NCBI RefSeq assembly: GCF_015291885.1
Contig: NZ_CP036186.1
Location: 3,189,001 to 3,253,000, forward strand
DNA: 64,000 bases
Direction of reading: 5' to 3'
Origin: Stutzerimonas stutzeri
GTDB lineage: Bacteria; Pseudomonadota; Gammaproteobacteria; Pseudomonadales; Pseudomonadaceae
The notes under the pieces were generated by a model. It saw only the letters and a program-made list of their open reading frames with translations, was not told the DNA's origin and ran no database searches. Made by a program: the position numbers and the translations under genes. The first letter of the stretch is position 1. Each line of letters begins with the position of its first letter. Shown here in pieces: positions 18,137 to 27,701 of this stretch.

Positions 18137-18949
18137 TCACTCTACCCAGTGCGGATAGAAGCCGAGCGCGACCTGGGTGTTGGCGTCCTGCAGCGCGACA
18201 ACGTCCTCTGGCGCATCGCCGGCGTCCCGACCCAGTCGGTCGCCGCGAAAGAAGAAACGGCGGCCATCGGCGAACGTGAGGAACAGACCAACCGCGCCAT
18301 GACCGTCCAGCGGCACCAGCACGACCTGGCCGTCGCCGAACAGATCAAGGCTGTGCCGGTGCTCCCGATAGGGGCTCGCCTGGAACTCCAGCGACTGCCA
18401 GCGGACCGGGTGGCGAAACTGGCTGGGCAACACCGCGGGGGGCGTGGCGACCTTCAGATAGCTCAGGCTATCCGCGCTGGCCAGTACCGGCACCTCGGGA
18501 TAGTCGGCCAGCCCAGAAACGTGCTCCCAGCGCACGCAACCCAGCACGATACGGTCGACCTCCAGTCCATCCTCTTCCAGCTGATCGCGCACCGGGCGCA
18601 CGTTGGCGTAGCGCTTGGTTCGCCAGGGCAGCTCGGCGTCCAGCTGCGCGTCGATCTGCCGACCGAGCCCGGTCCCGAACAGCAAACGGCTGCCGCGATG
18701 CTCGATCAGGATCGCGATGTGCTGAGTCGGTGGCGGCTCGTGCCAACCGTTCCGTCCCAGCAGAAAGTCGCCACCGTCACTCTGTGCGGTCCTCACTAGG
18801 CTGAAGCGCAACGCTTGCGCCGCCGAAGCAATTTCGACGAAGCCAAACAGCGAGACTGCCAGCCCGATCACTAGCATCAGCGGTGCTCCGATCCGTAGGC
18901 TCGAGTGTCGGACCCGCTCGCCGGACATCCAGCCATTCTGCGCGTTCAT
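18137..18949 (-). CDS. Membrane-anchored metallo-beta-lactamase-fold protein with degenerate metal site
   Basis: 270 residues from ATG 18949; the longer frame to 19237 is the antisense shadow of the GST gene. A hydrophobic segment (about 19-43, ending ASAAQA) acts as signal or anchor. The rest aligns with lactonase-like MBL proteins: HIAILIEHRGSRLLFGTGLG, then IVLGCVRWEHVSGLADYPEVPV where active enzymes have HxHxDH, then a GHG...FRGD stretch. Here HxHxDH has become CVRWEH (residues 138-143), losing most metal ligands. So it is probably non-catalytic or altered. It starts 4 bp after the GST stop and is likely translated with it. Confidence 0.75.
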   Translation of the reverse strand: MNAQNGWMSGERVRHSSLRIGAPLMLVIGLAVSLFGFVEIASAAQALRFSLVRTAQSDGGDFLLGRNGWHEPPPTQHIAILIEHRGSRLLFGTGLGRQIDAQLDAELPWRTKRYANVRPVRDQLEEDGLEVDRIVLGCVRWEHVSGLADYPEVPVLASADSLSYLKVATPPAVLPSQFRHPVRWQSLEFQASPYREHRHSLDLFGDGQVVLVPLDGHGAVGLFLTFADGRRFFFRGDRLGRDAGDAPEDVVALQDANTQVALGFYPHWVE

Positions 18950-18953
18950 GGCG

Positions 18954-19547
18954 TCACAACCCCGGCATGCCGACATAACCCGGCAGCGCGCGGATGCGAC
19001 CAAACCAGGCCTGCAGCGCCGGATATGCAGCCAGATCGATCCCGCCGTCACCGCCCAGCGCGACGTTGGGGTAGACAGCGATGTCGGCAATGGTCGGCTC
19101 GCTGGTCTGCGCCAGCCAGGCATGCTGCGCGAGATGCCGCTCCAGCGTACGCAGGGCGCTTGCGGCTCGTGCCTGGGCCAGCGGCTCGTCGATGGGTCGG
19201 CCGAACAGCTTGCCCAGCCGCACCGTGGCCGGACCATGTTGCACCTCGTTGGCGGCGAAGCTCAGCCAATTGGCGATGTGGCCCTGGGTCTGGGCGTCGT
19301 GCGGGTACCACGCACTGGCATAGCGCTGGGCCAGATAAACCAGGATCGCCTGGGAATCGCCAAGTCGAAAGTCGCCGTCCTCGAGCACCGGAATCTGCCC
19401 CCGCGGGTTGATTTCCCGAAATGCAGGCTGCTTCTGCTCGCCCGCCAGTAGATTCACCGGCACCAGCTCGACTGGCTGGCCGATCAGGCTGAGAAACAGG
19501 CGAACCTTGTGGCAATTGCCGGATAGGGTCAGGTCGTAAAGCTTCAT
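18954..19547 (-). CDS. Glutathione S-transferase family protein
   Basis: 197-residue cytosolic GST. Thioredoxin-like N-terminal domain (KLYDLTLSGNCHKVRLFL with SGNC in the catalytic-loop position; INPRGQIPVLEDGDF and the glutathione-binding DSQAILVYLA) and an all-helical C-terminal domain (TIADIAVYPNVAL). ATG 19547 has GAGGG about 8 bases upstream; the frame extends further but into a regulatory region. Divergent from a TetR gene with a palindrome between them, so probably repressed by that TetR. The MBL-fold gene follows immediately. Confidence 0.92.
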   Translation of the reverse strand: MKLYDLTLSGNCHKVRLFLSLIGQPVELVPVNLLAGEQKQPAFREINPRGQIPVLEDGDFRLGDSQAILVYLAQRYASAWYPHDAQTQGHIANWLSFAANEVQHGPATVRLGKLFGRPIDEPLAQARAASALRTLERHLAQHAWLAQTSEPTIADIAVYPNVALGGDGGIDLAAYPALQAWFGRIRALPGYVGMPGL

Positions 19548-19584
19548 GGTGTTGCCCTCGTGATTGGCTGTGACTAGATAATAG

Positions 19585-19598
19585 ACAGACCTGTCTGT
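19585..19598. promoter_or_regulatory. Candidate TetR operator between gst and tetR
   Basis: ACAGAC-CT-GTCTGT, a near-perfect palindrome within ATAGACAGACCTGTCTGTAC, 38 bp upstream of the GST start and 84 bp upstream of the divergent tetR start. The TAGAC...GTCT pattern is like operators of TetR/NemR-type regulators. Inferred site for autoregulation and GST repression. Confidence 0.55.
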
Positions 19599-19681
19599 AC
19601 ACTGCAAGCACCAGCGCAACTCCGCCCAACTGGAGCAAGCCGCGAGCGCTCCCGCATAATGTCGAACCACAGGAGGTATCC

Positions 19682-20242
19682 ATGGCATCGAACAAGCGCG
19701 ACCAGTTGCTCAACACCGCAGAGAATCTGTTCTATCGCGAGGGTTATCACGCCACCGGCATCGACCGCATTCTGGCCGAATCCGGTGTGGCCAAGATGAC
19801 GCTGTACAAGCACTTCAAGTCCAAGGACGAGCTGATCCTCGCCGTACTGGAAGCGCGCCACGAACTGATGCTGACACGCCTGCGCGAACGCGCCACCAGG
19901 CTGCCGCCGCGCGAAGCGCTACTGGGAATTTTCGATGGATTGCACGGGATGATTCACGGCAAAGACGCGTTCTGCGGCTGCCTGTTCATCAATGCAGCGG
20001 CCGAATATCACGACCGCGACCACCCGATTCACCGCCGCTCGTCCGCCTACAAGGCAGAGCTGCTGGCCTACCTGCGCGAGCTGCTGGAGCGTCTGGATGC
20101 GCCGCAGCCGCTGCAGCTGGCGCGCCAACTGCAATATCTGCTCGAAGGCGCACTGAGCATGGCGCATATCGAAGGGCCGGGCGAGCAGGCGCGGGACGCC
20201 AAGGTCGCCGCCGAACGACTGCTCGAAGCCGCCGGTATCTAG
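19682..20242 (+). CDS. TetR family transcriptional regulator (divergent from GST)
   Basis: 186 residues. N-terminal TetR helix-turn-helix is clear: LLNTAENLFYREGYHATGID, then ILAESGVAKMTLYKHFKSKD as the HTH. The C-terminal ligand domain (CGCLFINAAAEYHDRDHPI) resembles the group with the C-terminal TetR_C_6/7-like fold. AGGAGGTATCC stands just upstream of the ATG. Likely repressor of the GST/MBL-fold unit through the palindrome at 19585-19598; ligand unknown, perhaps an electrophile. Confidence 0.92.
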   Translation: MASNKRDQLLNTAENLFYREGYHATGIDRILAESGVAKMTLYKHFKSKDELILAVLEARHELMLTRLRERATRLPPREALLGIFDGLHGMIHGKDAFCGCLFINAAAEYHDRDHPIHRRSSAYKAELLAYLRELLERLDAPQPLQLARQLQYLLEGALSMAHIEGPGEQARDAKVAAERLLEAAGI

Positions 20243-20273
20243 GCGCGCCGCAGCGGACACGCCCTTTTGCCGT

Positions 20274-23200
20274 TCAGAGGGTGCTGGCTTCGTCTTCCCG
20301 GACCTTGAACCAGGCGGCATACAGGGCTGGCAGGAACAGCAGCGTCAGCGCCGTGGCGACGATCAGACCACCCATGATTGCCACCGCCATCGGCCCGAAG
20401 AAGATGCTGCGCGACAACGGAATCATCGCCAGCACCGACGCCAGCGCAGTCAGCACGATGGGCCGGAAGCGCCGTACCGTGGCTTCGACGATGGCGGTGA
20501 AACGTGCATGACCGACACCGATGTCCTGCTCGATCTGATCCACCAGAATCACCGAGTTGCGCATGATCATCCCGGACAGCGCGATGGTGCCGAGCATAGC
20601 GACGAAGCCGAACGGCTGGCCGAACAGCAGCAGGAACAGTGCGACACCGATGATGCCCAGCGGCGCGGTGAGGAACACCATGGCCGAGCGTGAGAAGCTC
20701 TTGAGCTGCGCCATCAACAATGTCAGCACCACGATGATGAACAACGGCATGCCGGCGTTCACCGAGCGCTGGCCACGTTCGGAATCCTCTACCGTGCCGC
20801 CGACCTCGAGCAGGTAGCCGCCGGGCAACTGATCGCGAATGTCCGCCAGGGTCGGCTCGATCTCGCGCACCAACGCGGCTGGCTGCTGTTCTCCGTACAC
20901 GTCGGCGCGCACGGTGACCGTCGGGAGGCGATTGCGATGCCAGATCACACCCTCCTCGAAGCCGTACTCCAGCGTCGCCACCTGCGACAGCGGCACACTG
21001 CGACCGCTCTCGGTGGGAATCGCCAGGCTCGGCAGCATCGACAGTTCAAGACGTTCACGCTCTGTTCCGCGCAGGAGGATCTCGATCAGCTCATTGTCCT
21101 CGCGGAACTGGCTGACGCTGGCACCAATGAAAGTGCGCCGCAGGAAGCCGGACAATTCGGCGGTGGTCACACCCAGCGCACGGGCGCGGTCCTGGTCGAC
21201 GTTGAGCCGGACCATCTTGCTCGGCTCCTGCCAATCCAGATGAACGTTGGCCACGTGCGCGTTCTCGTTGACCTTGGCTGCAACCTGGCGGGCCAGCCCA
21301 CGCACTACATCGATGTGTTCGCCGGTGACCCGGAACTGCACCGGATAGCCCACTGGCGGGCCGTTCTCCAACCGCGTGACACGACCACGCAAGTTCGGGA
21401 AGTCCTCACGCATGCGCTCTATAAGCCAGTCGCGCAGAGACTCGCGGGACTCGATGCTGTCGGCCAGCACGACGAACTGGGCAAAGCTGGATGCCGGCAA
21501 CTGCTGATCCAGCGGCAGGTAGAAACGCGGCGAACCGGTGCCGACATAGGCCACATAGTTGTCGGTGCCCGCGCGCTCTTTGAGCAGCAGCTCCAAGCGC
21601 CGCACCTCCGCCTCTGTGGCTTTGAGCGAAGCACCTTCGGCCAGCTTGATATCTACCATCAGCTCCAGGCGGCCCGACGCCGGAAAGAACTGCTGCGGGA
21701 CCATACGGAACAGCACAACCGCGGCAACGAACAGTGCCAAGGTAAGCAGGATCACGGTCTTGCGGCGGCGCACGCAGAACGTCACGACGCGGCGCACGCG
21801 CTGGTAGAAAGGTGTCGAGTAGGGATCGTGGTCGTCGCCGGCAGCGCCGTGCTTGTTTGCCGCATGCTTGGCCAGATCGGGTAGCAGTTTCTCGCCGAGC
21901 AAGGGTACGAAGACGACCGCTGCAATCCAGGAAGCAATCAGGGAGATGGCGACCACCTGAAAGATCGAACGGGTGTATTCGCCCGTACTTGAGTCGGCTG
22001 TGGCAATCGGCAGAAAACCCGCCGCGGTGATCAGCGTACCGGTCAGCATCGGGAAAGCCGTGCTATTCCAGGCGAAGCTGGCGGCCTTGAGACGGTCGTA
22101 GCCCTGCTCCATCTTGATCGCCATCATCTCGACCGCAATGATCGCGTCGTCCACCATCAGCCCGAGGGCCAGTACCAGGGCGCCGAGGGAAATCTTGTGC
22201 AGGCCGATGTCCAGATAGTTCATCGCAGCGAAGGTCATCGCCAACACCAGCGGAATCGACAACGCCACTACCAGCCCGGTACGCACGCCGAGCGAGAAGA
22301 AGCTCACCAGCAATACGATGACCAGCGCTTCGATCAGCACTTTGACGAACTCGCCGACGCTGGTCTTCACCGCCGCGGGCTGATCCGACACCTTGCGCAG
22401 CTGCATCCCCGCCGGCAGCTCCTCCTGCAGGCGGGCGAACTCCTTTTCCAGTGCCTCGCCCAGCACCAGGATGTCTCCACCGCTTTTCATCGAAACCGCC
22501 AGACCCAGGGCCGGCTCACCCATGAAGCGCATGCGCGGCGCGGGCGGGTCGTTGAAGCCGCGATGCACCTCGGCCACGTCGCCAATACGGAAGGTGCGAC
22601 CGGCAACGCGGATGGGGAAATCACGAATCTCCTTGACCGTCTCGAAGCTACCGGTCACGCGCAATTGCACCCGGTCGCTGATCGTCTCGACGAAACCGGC
22701 GGCAGTCACCGCGTTCTGCGCCTCCAGGGCCTGACGCACGGCCTCCAGTGGAACGCCGAGCGTGGCCAGCTTGACGTTGGAGAGCTCGATCCAGATCTTC
22801 TCGTCCTGCAGGCCGATCAGCTCCACCTTGCCGACATTCTTCACCCGCTGCAGCTGCAGCTGGATGCGGTCGGCGTAGTCCTTGAGGATCGCGTAGTCGA
22901 AACCGTCGCCGGTCAGGGCGTAAATGTTGCCGAACGTCGTGCCGAACTCGTCATTGAAGAAAGGCCCCTGCACACCCGGCGGAAAGGTGTGCTGGATGTC
23001 GCCGATCTTCTTGCGAATCTGGTACCAGAGGTCGGGAATGTCCTTTGAGCGCATAGAGTCGCGCGCCATGAAGGTGACGTTGGATTCACCCGGCCGGGAG
23101 AACGAGACGATGCGCTCGTACTCGCCGGTTTCCATCAGCTTCTTCTCGATGCGCTCGGTGACCTGGCGCGACATCTCTTCGGCGGTAGCGCCCGGCCATT

Positions 23201-23354
23201 GCGTCTGGATGACCATGGCCTTGAAGGTGAACGGCGGATCCTCGCTCTGGCCGAGCTTGCTGTAGGACAGCGCGCCGACGATCGCCAGCAGCAGCATCAG
23301 GTAGACGACGATCTGCCGGTTCTGCAGCGCCCAGGCGGAGAGGTTGAAGCGCAT
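20274..23354 (-). CDS. RND efflux transporter, HAE-1/AcrB-like permease
   Basis: Proton-driven inner-membrane efflux permease, 1026 residues, two symmetric halves each with a leading helix, large periplasmic loop and a bundle of helices. The proton-relay aspartates lie in GLMVDDAIIAVEMM (TM4, about residue 400). The sequence belongs to the shorter AcrB-like subgroup (QSEDPPFTFKAMVIQTQWPGA) that often pairs with a single adaptor. Only 5 bp after the adaptor stop, so same operon. No outer-membrane channel gene is in the window; it must borrow one. Substrates cannot be told. Confidence 0.94.
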   Translation of the reverse strand: MRFNLSAWALQNRQIVVYLMLLLAIVGALSYSKLGQSEDPPFTFKAMVIQTQWPGATAEEMSRQVTERIEKKLMETGEYERIVSFSRPGESNVTFMARDSMRSKDIPDLWYQIRKKIGDIQHTFPPGVQGPFFNDEFGTTFGNIYALTGDGFDYAILKDYADRIQLQLQRVKNVGKVELIGLQDEKIWIELSNVKLATLGVPLEAVRQALEAQNAVTAAGFVETISDRVQLRVTGSFETVKEIRDFPIRVAGRTFRIGDVAEVHRGFNDPPAPRMRFMGEPALGLAVSMKSGGDILVLGEALEKEFARLQEELPAGMQLRKVSDQPAAVKTSVGEFVKVLIEALVIVLLVSFFSLGVRTGLVVALSIPLVLAMTFAAMNYLDIGLHKISLGALVLALGLMVDDAIIAVEMMAIKMEQGYDRLKAASFAWNSTAFPMLTGTLITAAGFLPIATADSSTGEYTRSIFQVVAISLIASWIAAVVFVPLLGEKLLPDLAKHAANKHGAAGDDHDPYSTPFYQRVRRVVTFCVRRRKTVILLTLALFVAAVVLFRMVPQQFFPASGRLELMVDIKLAEGASLKATEAEVRRLELLLKERAGTDNYVAYVGTGSPRFYLPLDQQLPASSFAQFVVLADSIESRESLRDWLIERMREDFPNLRGRVTRLENGPPVGYPVQFRVTGEHIDVVRGLARQVAAKVNENAHVANVHLDWQEPSKMVRLNVDQDRARALGVTTAELSGFLRRTFIGASVSQFREDNELIEILLRGTERERLELSMLPSLAIPTESGRSVPLSQVATLEYGFEEGVIWHRNRLPTVTVRADVYGEQQPAALVREIEPTLADIRDQLPGGYLLEVGGTVEDSERGQRSVNAGMPLFIIVVLTLLMAQLKSFSRSAMVFLTAPLGIIGVALFLLLFGQPFGFVAMLGTIALSGMIMRNSVILVDQIEQDIGVGHARFTAIVEATVRRFRPIVLTALASVLAMIPLSRSIFFGPMAVAIMGGLIVATALTLLFLPALYAAWFKVREDEASTL

Positions 23355-23359
23355 CGCGA

Positions 23360-24460
23360 TTACTCCTGGGCAGCCAGCTCGACGGGTCGATTTTGACGAT
23401 CCACCGGACGCACCGGCTGGTTATCGCTGAGCATCTGCACCCCGGCCAGGACGATCCAGTCGTCGGCCTCCAGCCCTTCGAGGACCGGCACGAGCTGCTC
23501 ACCGAAGGGCCCGGTCCGAACCTCGACACGCTCTACGGTGGAGTCGGCCTTGAGCCGCCATACGTGCGCCCTGCCCTTTTCCGCACTGAGCGCCGAGAGC
23601 GGCACCGCCAGCGATACCTCGCCATCGCGGCGAATGCTCACCAGCGCACTCTGCCCGAGGTCTGCGGGCACTTCCTGCTCGCTGAAGGCGACGCGCGCGG
23701 AATAGGTCCGCGACTGCGCATCGGCGGCTGGCGAGAGTTCGCGAATCTTGCCGAGATAGTGGCGCCCCGGTTGCGACCACAGCTCGACCTCGACGTCCTG
23801 GCCAACCCGGTAGCGCTCCAGCGATTGCTCCGGCAGATCGATGGCCACTTCCCGCTCGCCATCCGCCGCCAGCACGAACGCGGTCTGCCCAGCGGCGACC
23901 ACCTGCCCTACCTCGACTCGGCGCTGCGCGATCAAGCCGTCGCTGGTGGCACGCAATACTGCGTAGTCGACCTGGTTGCTGGCCACATCGAATTCGGCGC
24001 GGGCCTGCTGCAAACGGGCAGCCGCAGCGCGATAGGCGTTGTCGGCATTATCGAACTGCGACTGGCTGACCAGCTGGCGACCGAGCAGCGCCTGATAGCG
24101 GTCGTGTTCGGCCTTGGCTACGCGCAGATTGGCTTCCGCTGCCGCCACCTGGGCGCGCATACCGTCCAGCTGCAGTCGCACGTCCTGCGGATCGAGACGT
24201 GCCAGGGGCTGATCCTTGCGTACGCGATCGCCCGCCTCAACCAGGCGCTCGACAACCTTACCGCCGATGCGGAAGGCCAGTTCCGGCTCGTATCGCGCGT
24301 GCACCTCACCGGGATAGCTTTCGCGCGATTCGCTGGCAGGCTGTGGCTGCACCACCATCACAGGACGAGGCAGCTGCTGCGGCGGCTCGCCGTTGCCACA
24401 GGCGACCAGAACAAGTGCACAACCGAACATAGAGGCAAGGGACAAGGCATGTCGGAACAC
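23360..24460 (-). CDS. RND efflux membrane-fusion (periplasmic adaptor) lipoprotein
   Basis: 366 residues. Signal peptide with lipobox LVAC (Cys about 21), so an inner-membrane-anchored lipoprotein. Then the adaptor order: beta-barrel/lipoyl halves (SYPGEVHARYEPELAFRIGGK, ERLVEAGDRVRKDQPLARLD), an alpha-hairpin coiled coil (about 95-165) and the second lipoyl and barrel parts (DGLIAQRRVEVGQVV). First gene of the operon with the RND permease and divergent from a TetR repressor. It links the pump to an outer-membrane channel. Confidence 0.93.
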   Translation of the reverse strand: MFRHALSLASMFGCALVLVACGNGEPPQQLPRPVMVVQPQPASESRESYPGEVHARYEPELAFRIGGKVVERLVEAGDRVRKDQPLARLDPQDVRLQLDGMRAQVAAAEANLRVAKAEHDRYQALLGRQLVSQSQFDNADNAYRAAAARLQQARAEFDVASNQVDYAVLRATSDGLIAQRRVEVGQVVAAGQTAFVLAADGEREVAIDLPEQSLERYRVGQDVEVELWSQPGRHYLGKIRELSPAADAQSRTYSARVAFSEQEVPADLGQSALVSIRRDGEVSLAVPLSALSAEKGRAHVWRLKADSTVERVEVRTGPFGEQLVPVLEGLEADDWIVLAGVQMLSDNQPVRPVDRQNRPVELAAQE

Positions 24461-24497
24461 GATGAAGTCTCTCTGTCGCGAAGCGGATTGGAATACT

Positions 24498-24525
24498 TAT
24501 ACTTCGCGGTATAGTAAAAATACCG
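24498..24525. promoter_or_regulatory. Candidate operator between RND operon and tetR
   Basis: Two overlapping inverted repeats in the 87-bp divergent spacer: TATAC-N6-GTATA (24498-24513) and CGGTAT-N7-ATACCG (24507-24525). The arrangement resembles AcrR/MexR-type pump operators of TetR proteins. Probably bound by the TetR product of 24548-25189 to repress both directions. Confidence 0.55.
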
Positions 24526-24547
24526 TACCAGCCAGTCCACTATTAAA

Positions 24548-25189
24548 ATGCCCATGACAGAAAACCATTCCGTATCGCCTGGCCCAGGACGCCCGAAAGA
24601 CCCCGCCAAGCGCGAGGCTATCCTCGCTGCCGCGCAGGTGCTGTTTCTCGGCAATGGCTACGAAGGCAGCAGCATGGAGGCCATCGCCGCCGAAGCCGGC
24701 GTTTCCAAGCTCACGCTGTACAGCCACTTCAAGGACAAGGAGGCGCTATTCAGCGCAGCCGTGAAGACCACCTGCGAAACCCGCCTGCCAAGGCGGTTGT
24801 TTCAGGTGGAGGAAGATTGCGATATCGAAGAGCTGCTGCTGGCGATCGGCGGCGCCTTCAATGAGCTGGTCAACAGCCCCGAGTCCATCGGCCTGCATCG
24901 GGTGATGGTGGCGATGGCGACGCAGAATCCGGGGCTGGTGAAGATGTTCTTCGATGCCGGCCCCCAGCAGCTGCTGTGCGATCTGCAACAGCTGTTCACC
25001 AGGGCCAACGCACTGGGCCTGCTGGATATCGACGACCCGCTGCGAGCGGCCGAGCACTTCTGCTCATTGATCAAGGGAGCCCAGCATTTCCGCCTGCTGG
25101 TCGGCTATGCCGAGGCGCCAACCAATGAGGAAGGCAACCTGCACGTACGGGATGCAGTGAGCGTATTTCTGCGCGCCTATCGCCGCTGA
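24548..25189 (+). CDS. TetR/AcrR family regulator of the RND pump
   Basis: 213 residues. HTH: RPKDPAKREAILAAAQVLFL, then IAAEAGVSKLTLYSHFKDKE. The C-terminal domain (LHRVMVAMATQNPGLVKMFFDAGP) fits the AefR-like TetR_C group often next to RND pumps. Divergent from the adaptor-permease operon with operator-like palindromes between. In-frame ATGs at 24548 and 24554. Inferred local repressor. Confidence 0.92.
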   Translation: MPMTENHSVSPGPGRPKDPAKREAILAAAQVLFLGNGYEGSSMEAIAAEAGVSKLTLYSHFKDKEALFSAAVKTTCETRLPRRLFQVEEDCDIEELLLAIGGAFNELVNSPESIGLHRVMVAMATQNPGLVKMFFDAGPQQLLCDLQQLFTRANALGLLDIDDPLRAAEHFCSLIKGAQHFRLLVGYAEAPTNEEGNLHVRDAVSVFLRAYRR

Positions 25190-25221
25190 CCTGAGCAAGC
25201 GAGAGGTTGCGGACTGGTGAA

Positions 25222-25998
25222 TCAGCCCTGCAGCTTCTTTTTCGGATAGATGTCGTAACGGCTGGATTTGCCTTCCAGGCTGTAGCCGGACTTACTGCCC
25301 TCGATTGCCGGCGCCTTACGCGGACGCTTGACCACGACGCGATGGCTGGCCAGCTCCAGCGCCGCTGCCAGCAGCGCCGGTGCGTCCATATCGTCGCCGA
25401 CGAAGGGACGGAACAGGCGCATCTCCTTCTTCACCAGCGCACTCTTGTCGCGATGGGGAAACATCGGGTCGAGATAGATGACCTGCGGCGCTTCACCCTG
25501 CCACTGCGTCATCAGCTCGATGGCATTGCCCTTTAGCAAGGTCATCCGCGCGGCGATCGCGCCAACCTCGGCATCCACTGCCGCGCGACTCAGGCCATCC
25601 TCCAGCAGCGCGGCAATCAGCGGCTGACGTTCGATCAGGCTCACTTCACAGCCCAGCGTCGCCAGCACGAAGGCATCGCGCCCGAGCCCGGCTGTAGCAT
25701 CCAGCACCCGTGGCCGGATACCGGGCTGGATGCCAACGGCCTTGGCGATCATCTGCCCGCTGCCACCGCCGAACTGGCGCCGATGCGCGGCGGCACCCTC
25801 GACGAAGTCCACCCGCACCGGGCCCGGCGCCTGCGCCTCGAGCACCTGCAGCTGCAAGCCGTCCGCGCCAATCTGCAAAGCGAATTCGGCGGCATCCGCC
25901 GTTACCGGAAAGCCAAGACGCTGCGCCCAATCATGGGCTGCAGCCGTGAACTGCGGGGCGAGAGGCTCGACTCGAACCAGGGGGTTGCGTGCGGACAT
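25222..25998 (-). CDS. rsmJ: 16S rRNA (guanine-1516-N2)-methyltransferase RsmJ
   Basis: SAM-dependent methylation of G1516 of 16S rRNA. 258 residues: SAM-binding [20 protein letters not shown] (motif I), [18 protein letters not shown] and the catalytic [21 protein letters not shown], all typical of RsmJ (YhiQ). ATG at 25998 (MSARNPLV) is preferred over 26073, which would run into the upstream gene; a GGGTG lies just before it. Single-gene housekeeping function, convergent with the TetR gene. Confidence 0.93.
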   Translation of the reverse strand: MSARNPLVRVEPLAPQFTAAAHDWAQRLGFPVTADAAEFALQIGADGLQLQVLEAQAPGPVRVDFVEGAAAHRRQFGGGSGQMIAKAVGIQPGIRPRVLDATAGLGRDAFVLATLGCEVSLIERQPLIAALLEDGLSRAAVDAEVGAIAARMTLLKGNAIELMTQWQGEAPQVIYLDPMFPHRDKSALVKKEMRLFRPFVGDDMDAPALLAAALELASHRVVVKRPRKAPAIEGSKSGYSLEGKSSRYDIYPKKKLQG

Positions 25999-26063
25999 GG
26001 GGCACCCAGCGGTCATGGAAAACGGCGCATTGTGCCAGAGCATCCCGGGCTGCGCCTGGGTCG

Positions 26064-26756
26064 TCAGCGGCACATGCCGAAGCCACCCATGTCGACGTGG
26101 AAATGGTCGTGGTGGGCCGCGTTGTATTCCGGCCCGAGCGTCACATTGAACGCATCACAGGCTGCATCGCGAACCAGACGCAGGAAACGCGCCTTGTCGC
26201 CGTCGCCCTGCCAATCCCGGGCCACGGTGATGCGGGTGCCATCCTTCAGATGAAAACCGGCCATATCCAGGGCATTGGCGCTGGCATGCTGGCTGCGGCG
26301 ATTGCTGCGCGCGATGTTGCGACAGGCGAAGCTGCCGAAGTGATCGATGCGCACCACCGGTTGGCCGAATACTGCCTGGGCTGCCGGCTGAAGCCCGTGC
26401 AACTCGAACATCGCGTAAGCCGCTGCCAGCGGACAGGTAGCCAGAAACGGCCCATTGAAACGTACGTCCGAACCCTGCACACGTACGCTGTTCTCCACCG
26501 GACAGCCTGGCTCCGGCGTACTGTCCGGCACGGCTGCATAGCGCAGCGGCGCCGTGGCGAGCGCCTGCTCGCAGAGCGTTCGGTCCTGCTGCAGCCGGCG
26601 AAGTTTGAGCGGCGTCAGCAGGTTTGGCGGCTCACGAATGTCCAGCGGCGCCCAGGGGTTCCAACGCGGCGGGACCTCGATCAGCTCCTGCCGCACCGCC
26701 AGGGCGAAGCCGGCAAGCAGCACCAATAAAAGAAGAAAAAATCTGCCAAAGGTCAT
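26064..26756 (-). CDS. Extensin-like C-terminal domain protein, secreted
   Basis: 230 residues with an N-terminal hydrophobic segment ([15 protein letters not shown], signal or anchor). The remainder is the extensin_C / D,D-carboxypeptidase-like fold used by many proteobacteria: [28 protein letters not shown], and the conserved [14 protein letters not shown] and [10 protein letters not shown], which carry the Zn-binding His/Asp of the M15-like fold. Cell-wall peptidase activity is plausible but unproven. Lies 65 bp upstream of rsmJ on the same strand. Confidence 0.85.
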   Translation of the reverse strand: MTFGRFFLLLLVLLAGFALAVRQELIEVPPRWNPWAPLDIREPPNLLTPLKLRRLQQDRTLCEQALATAPLRYAAVPDSTPEPGCPVENSVRVQGSDVRFNGPFLATCPLAAAYAMFELHGLQPAAQAVFGQPVVRIDHFGSFACRNIARSNRRSQHASANALDMAGFHLKDGTRITVARDWQGDGDKARFLRLVRDAACDAFNVTLGPEYNAAHHDHFHVDMGGFGMCR

Positions 26757-26829
26757 TTCTTATGGGCAACACGGAGCGCCCGAAGTTGGCCGCGATGTTT
26801 TACAAAACTGGTCGAACGGCAGCGCTTGC

Positions 26830-27690
26830 TCAATCGGCAAGCAGCGACAGCTGAGGCGCCGGTTGAAATGAAGGCAAAGGTGGCAGGCCTGGTAGACGCT
26901 CACTCAGCTGAGCGTGAAAACGCATCGCTAACTCGGGTGCACGGTGGTTGTCCGGCGTATGCAGATAGACGTGCGGCGCCTTGCCTGCCTCGATCCAACC
27001 GGCCACCTTATCCAGCCAGGGCGTCATGAACGTGTCATTCGCCTCCAGCAGTGGGTGGCCGACGAAGCGCAGCTGCGGCGAATCGCTGAATGCCACCGGA
27101 CGCACCGGCAGACGCGGCTTCTTGCTCTGCGCATGCAACACGGCAGGATCACGAGACAGGCAACTGAACAGCGCGCGGGTATCGAGGCAAATGCGTTCGA
27201 TGCCGCGATCACGCAGCAATCGATTCAATGCGCGCTCACCGTCGCCCTTGTCGAAGAAAGCCGGATGCCGCACTTCGACTGCCAGCTTTGCGGCGAAGCC
27301 ATCGATGAACGCCCCAATCTCGCCCAGGCGTGAAGGACCTACGCTGGCGGGCAGCTGCAGCCAGAATGGTGTAACCCTCTGGCCCAGAGGCACGAGCAAC
27401 TGCTGAAAGGCGTGCGCCAAGTCCAGCGCCGCGTGCAGATCATCAGCTTGACTGACATCCCGCGGAAACTTGGCGCAAAAGCGAAAGCCGTCAGGCATCT
27501 GGCCAGCCCAACGCAAGACCTTCTCCTGCGAAGGCCACGCATAGAGCGTGGTATTGCCCTCAACCGTATTGAAGATCGAGCAGTAGCTGGCTAGAAAGTC
27601 CGATGCACGCGTATCCGCCGGATACATCGAGCCTAGCCAGGCACTCTCATTCCAGGACGGACAACCGAGGTAATAGGGAAGCTTTGACAG
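26830..27690 (-). CDS. DUF72 family protein, apparent non-ATG (CTG) start
   Basis: TIM-barrel DUF72 (YecE-like) protein of unknown function. The first ATG in frame (27627) would lose the conserved N terminus: upstream codons read YYLGCPSWNESAWLGS immediately before MYPADTRASD, which is the normal family start region. The frame is closed by a stop at 27739-27741 and has no ATG, GTG or TTG above 27627; a CTG at 27690 follows AGGCGG by 6 bases and lies 11 bp after the preceding gene's stop. I therefore place the start at CTG 27690 (286 residues). If only ATG is accepted, the product is 265 residues. Confidence 0.8.
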   Translation of the reverse strand: MSKLPYYLGCPSWNESAWLGSMYPADTRASDFLASYCSIFNTVEGNTTLYAWPSQEKVLRWAGQMPDGFRFCAKFPRDVSQADDLHAALDLAHAFQQLLVPLGQRVTPFWLQLPASVGPSRLGEIGAFIDGFAAKLAVEVRHPAFFDKGDGERALNRLLRDRGIERICLDTRALFSCLSRDPAVLHAQSKKPRLPVRPVAFSDSPQLRFVGHPLLEANDTFMTPWLDKVAGWIEAGKAPHVYLHTPDNHRAPELAMRFHAQLSERLPGLPPLPSFQPAPQLSLLAD

Positions 27691-27701
27691 ATCGAACCGC
27701 C

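Noticed and set aside
18950..19237. N-terminal extension of the MBL-fold protein
   Set aside because: It overlaps the GST gene on the same strand in another frame and lacks coding character; a signal-like helix follows ATG 18949.
20274..24460. Naming the RND pump TriABC or a Mex system
   Set aside because: TriABC has two adaptors and only one is present; substrate-specific names cannot be justified from sequence alone.
23393..24514. 373-residue plus-strand frame over the RND adaptor gene
   Set aside because: Antisense shadow of a clearly conserved lipoprotein adaptor; would also read through its own divergent promoter.
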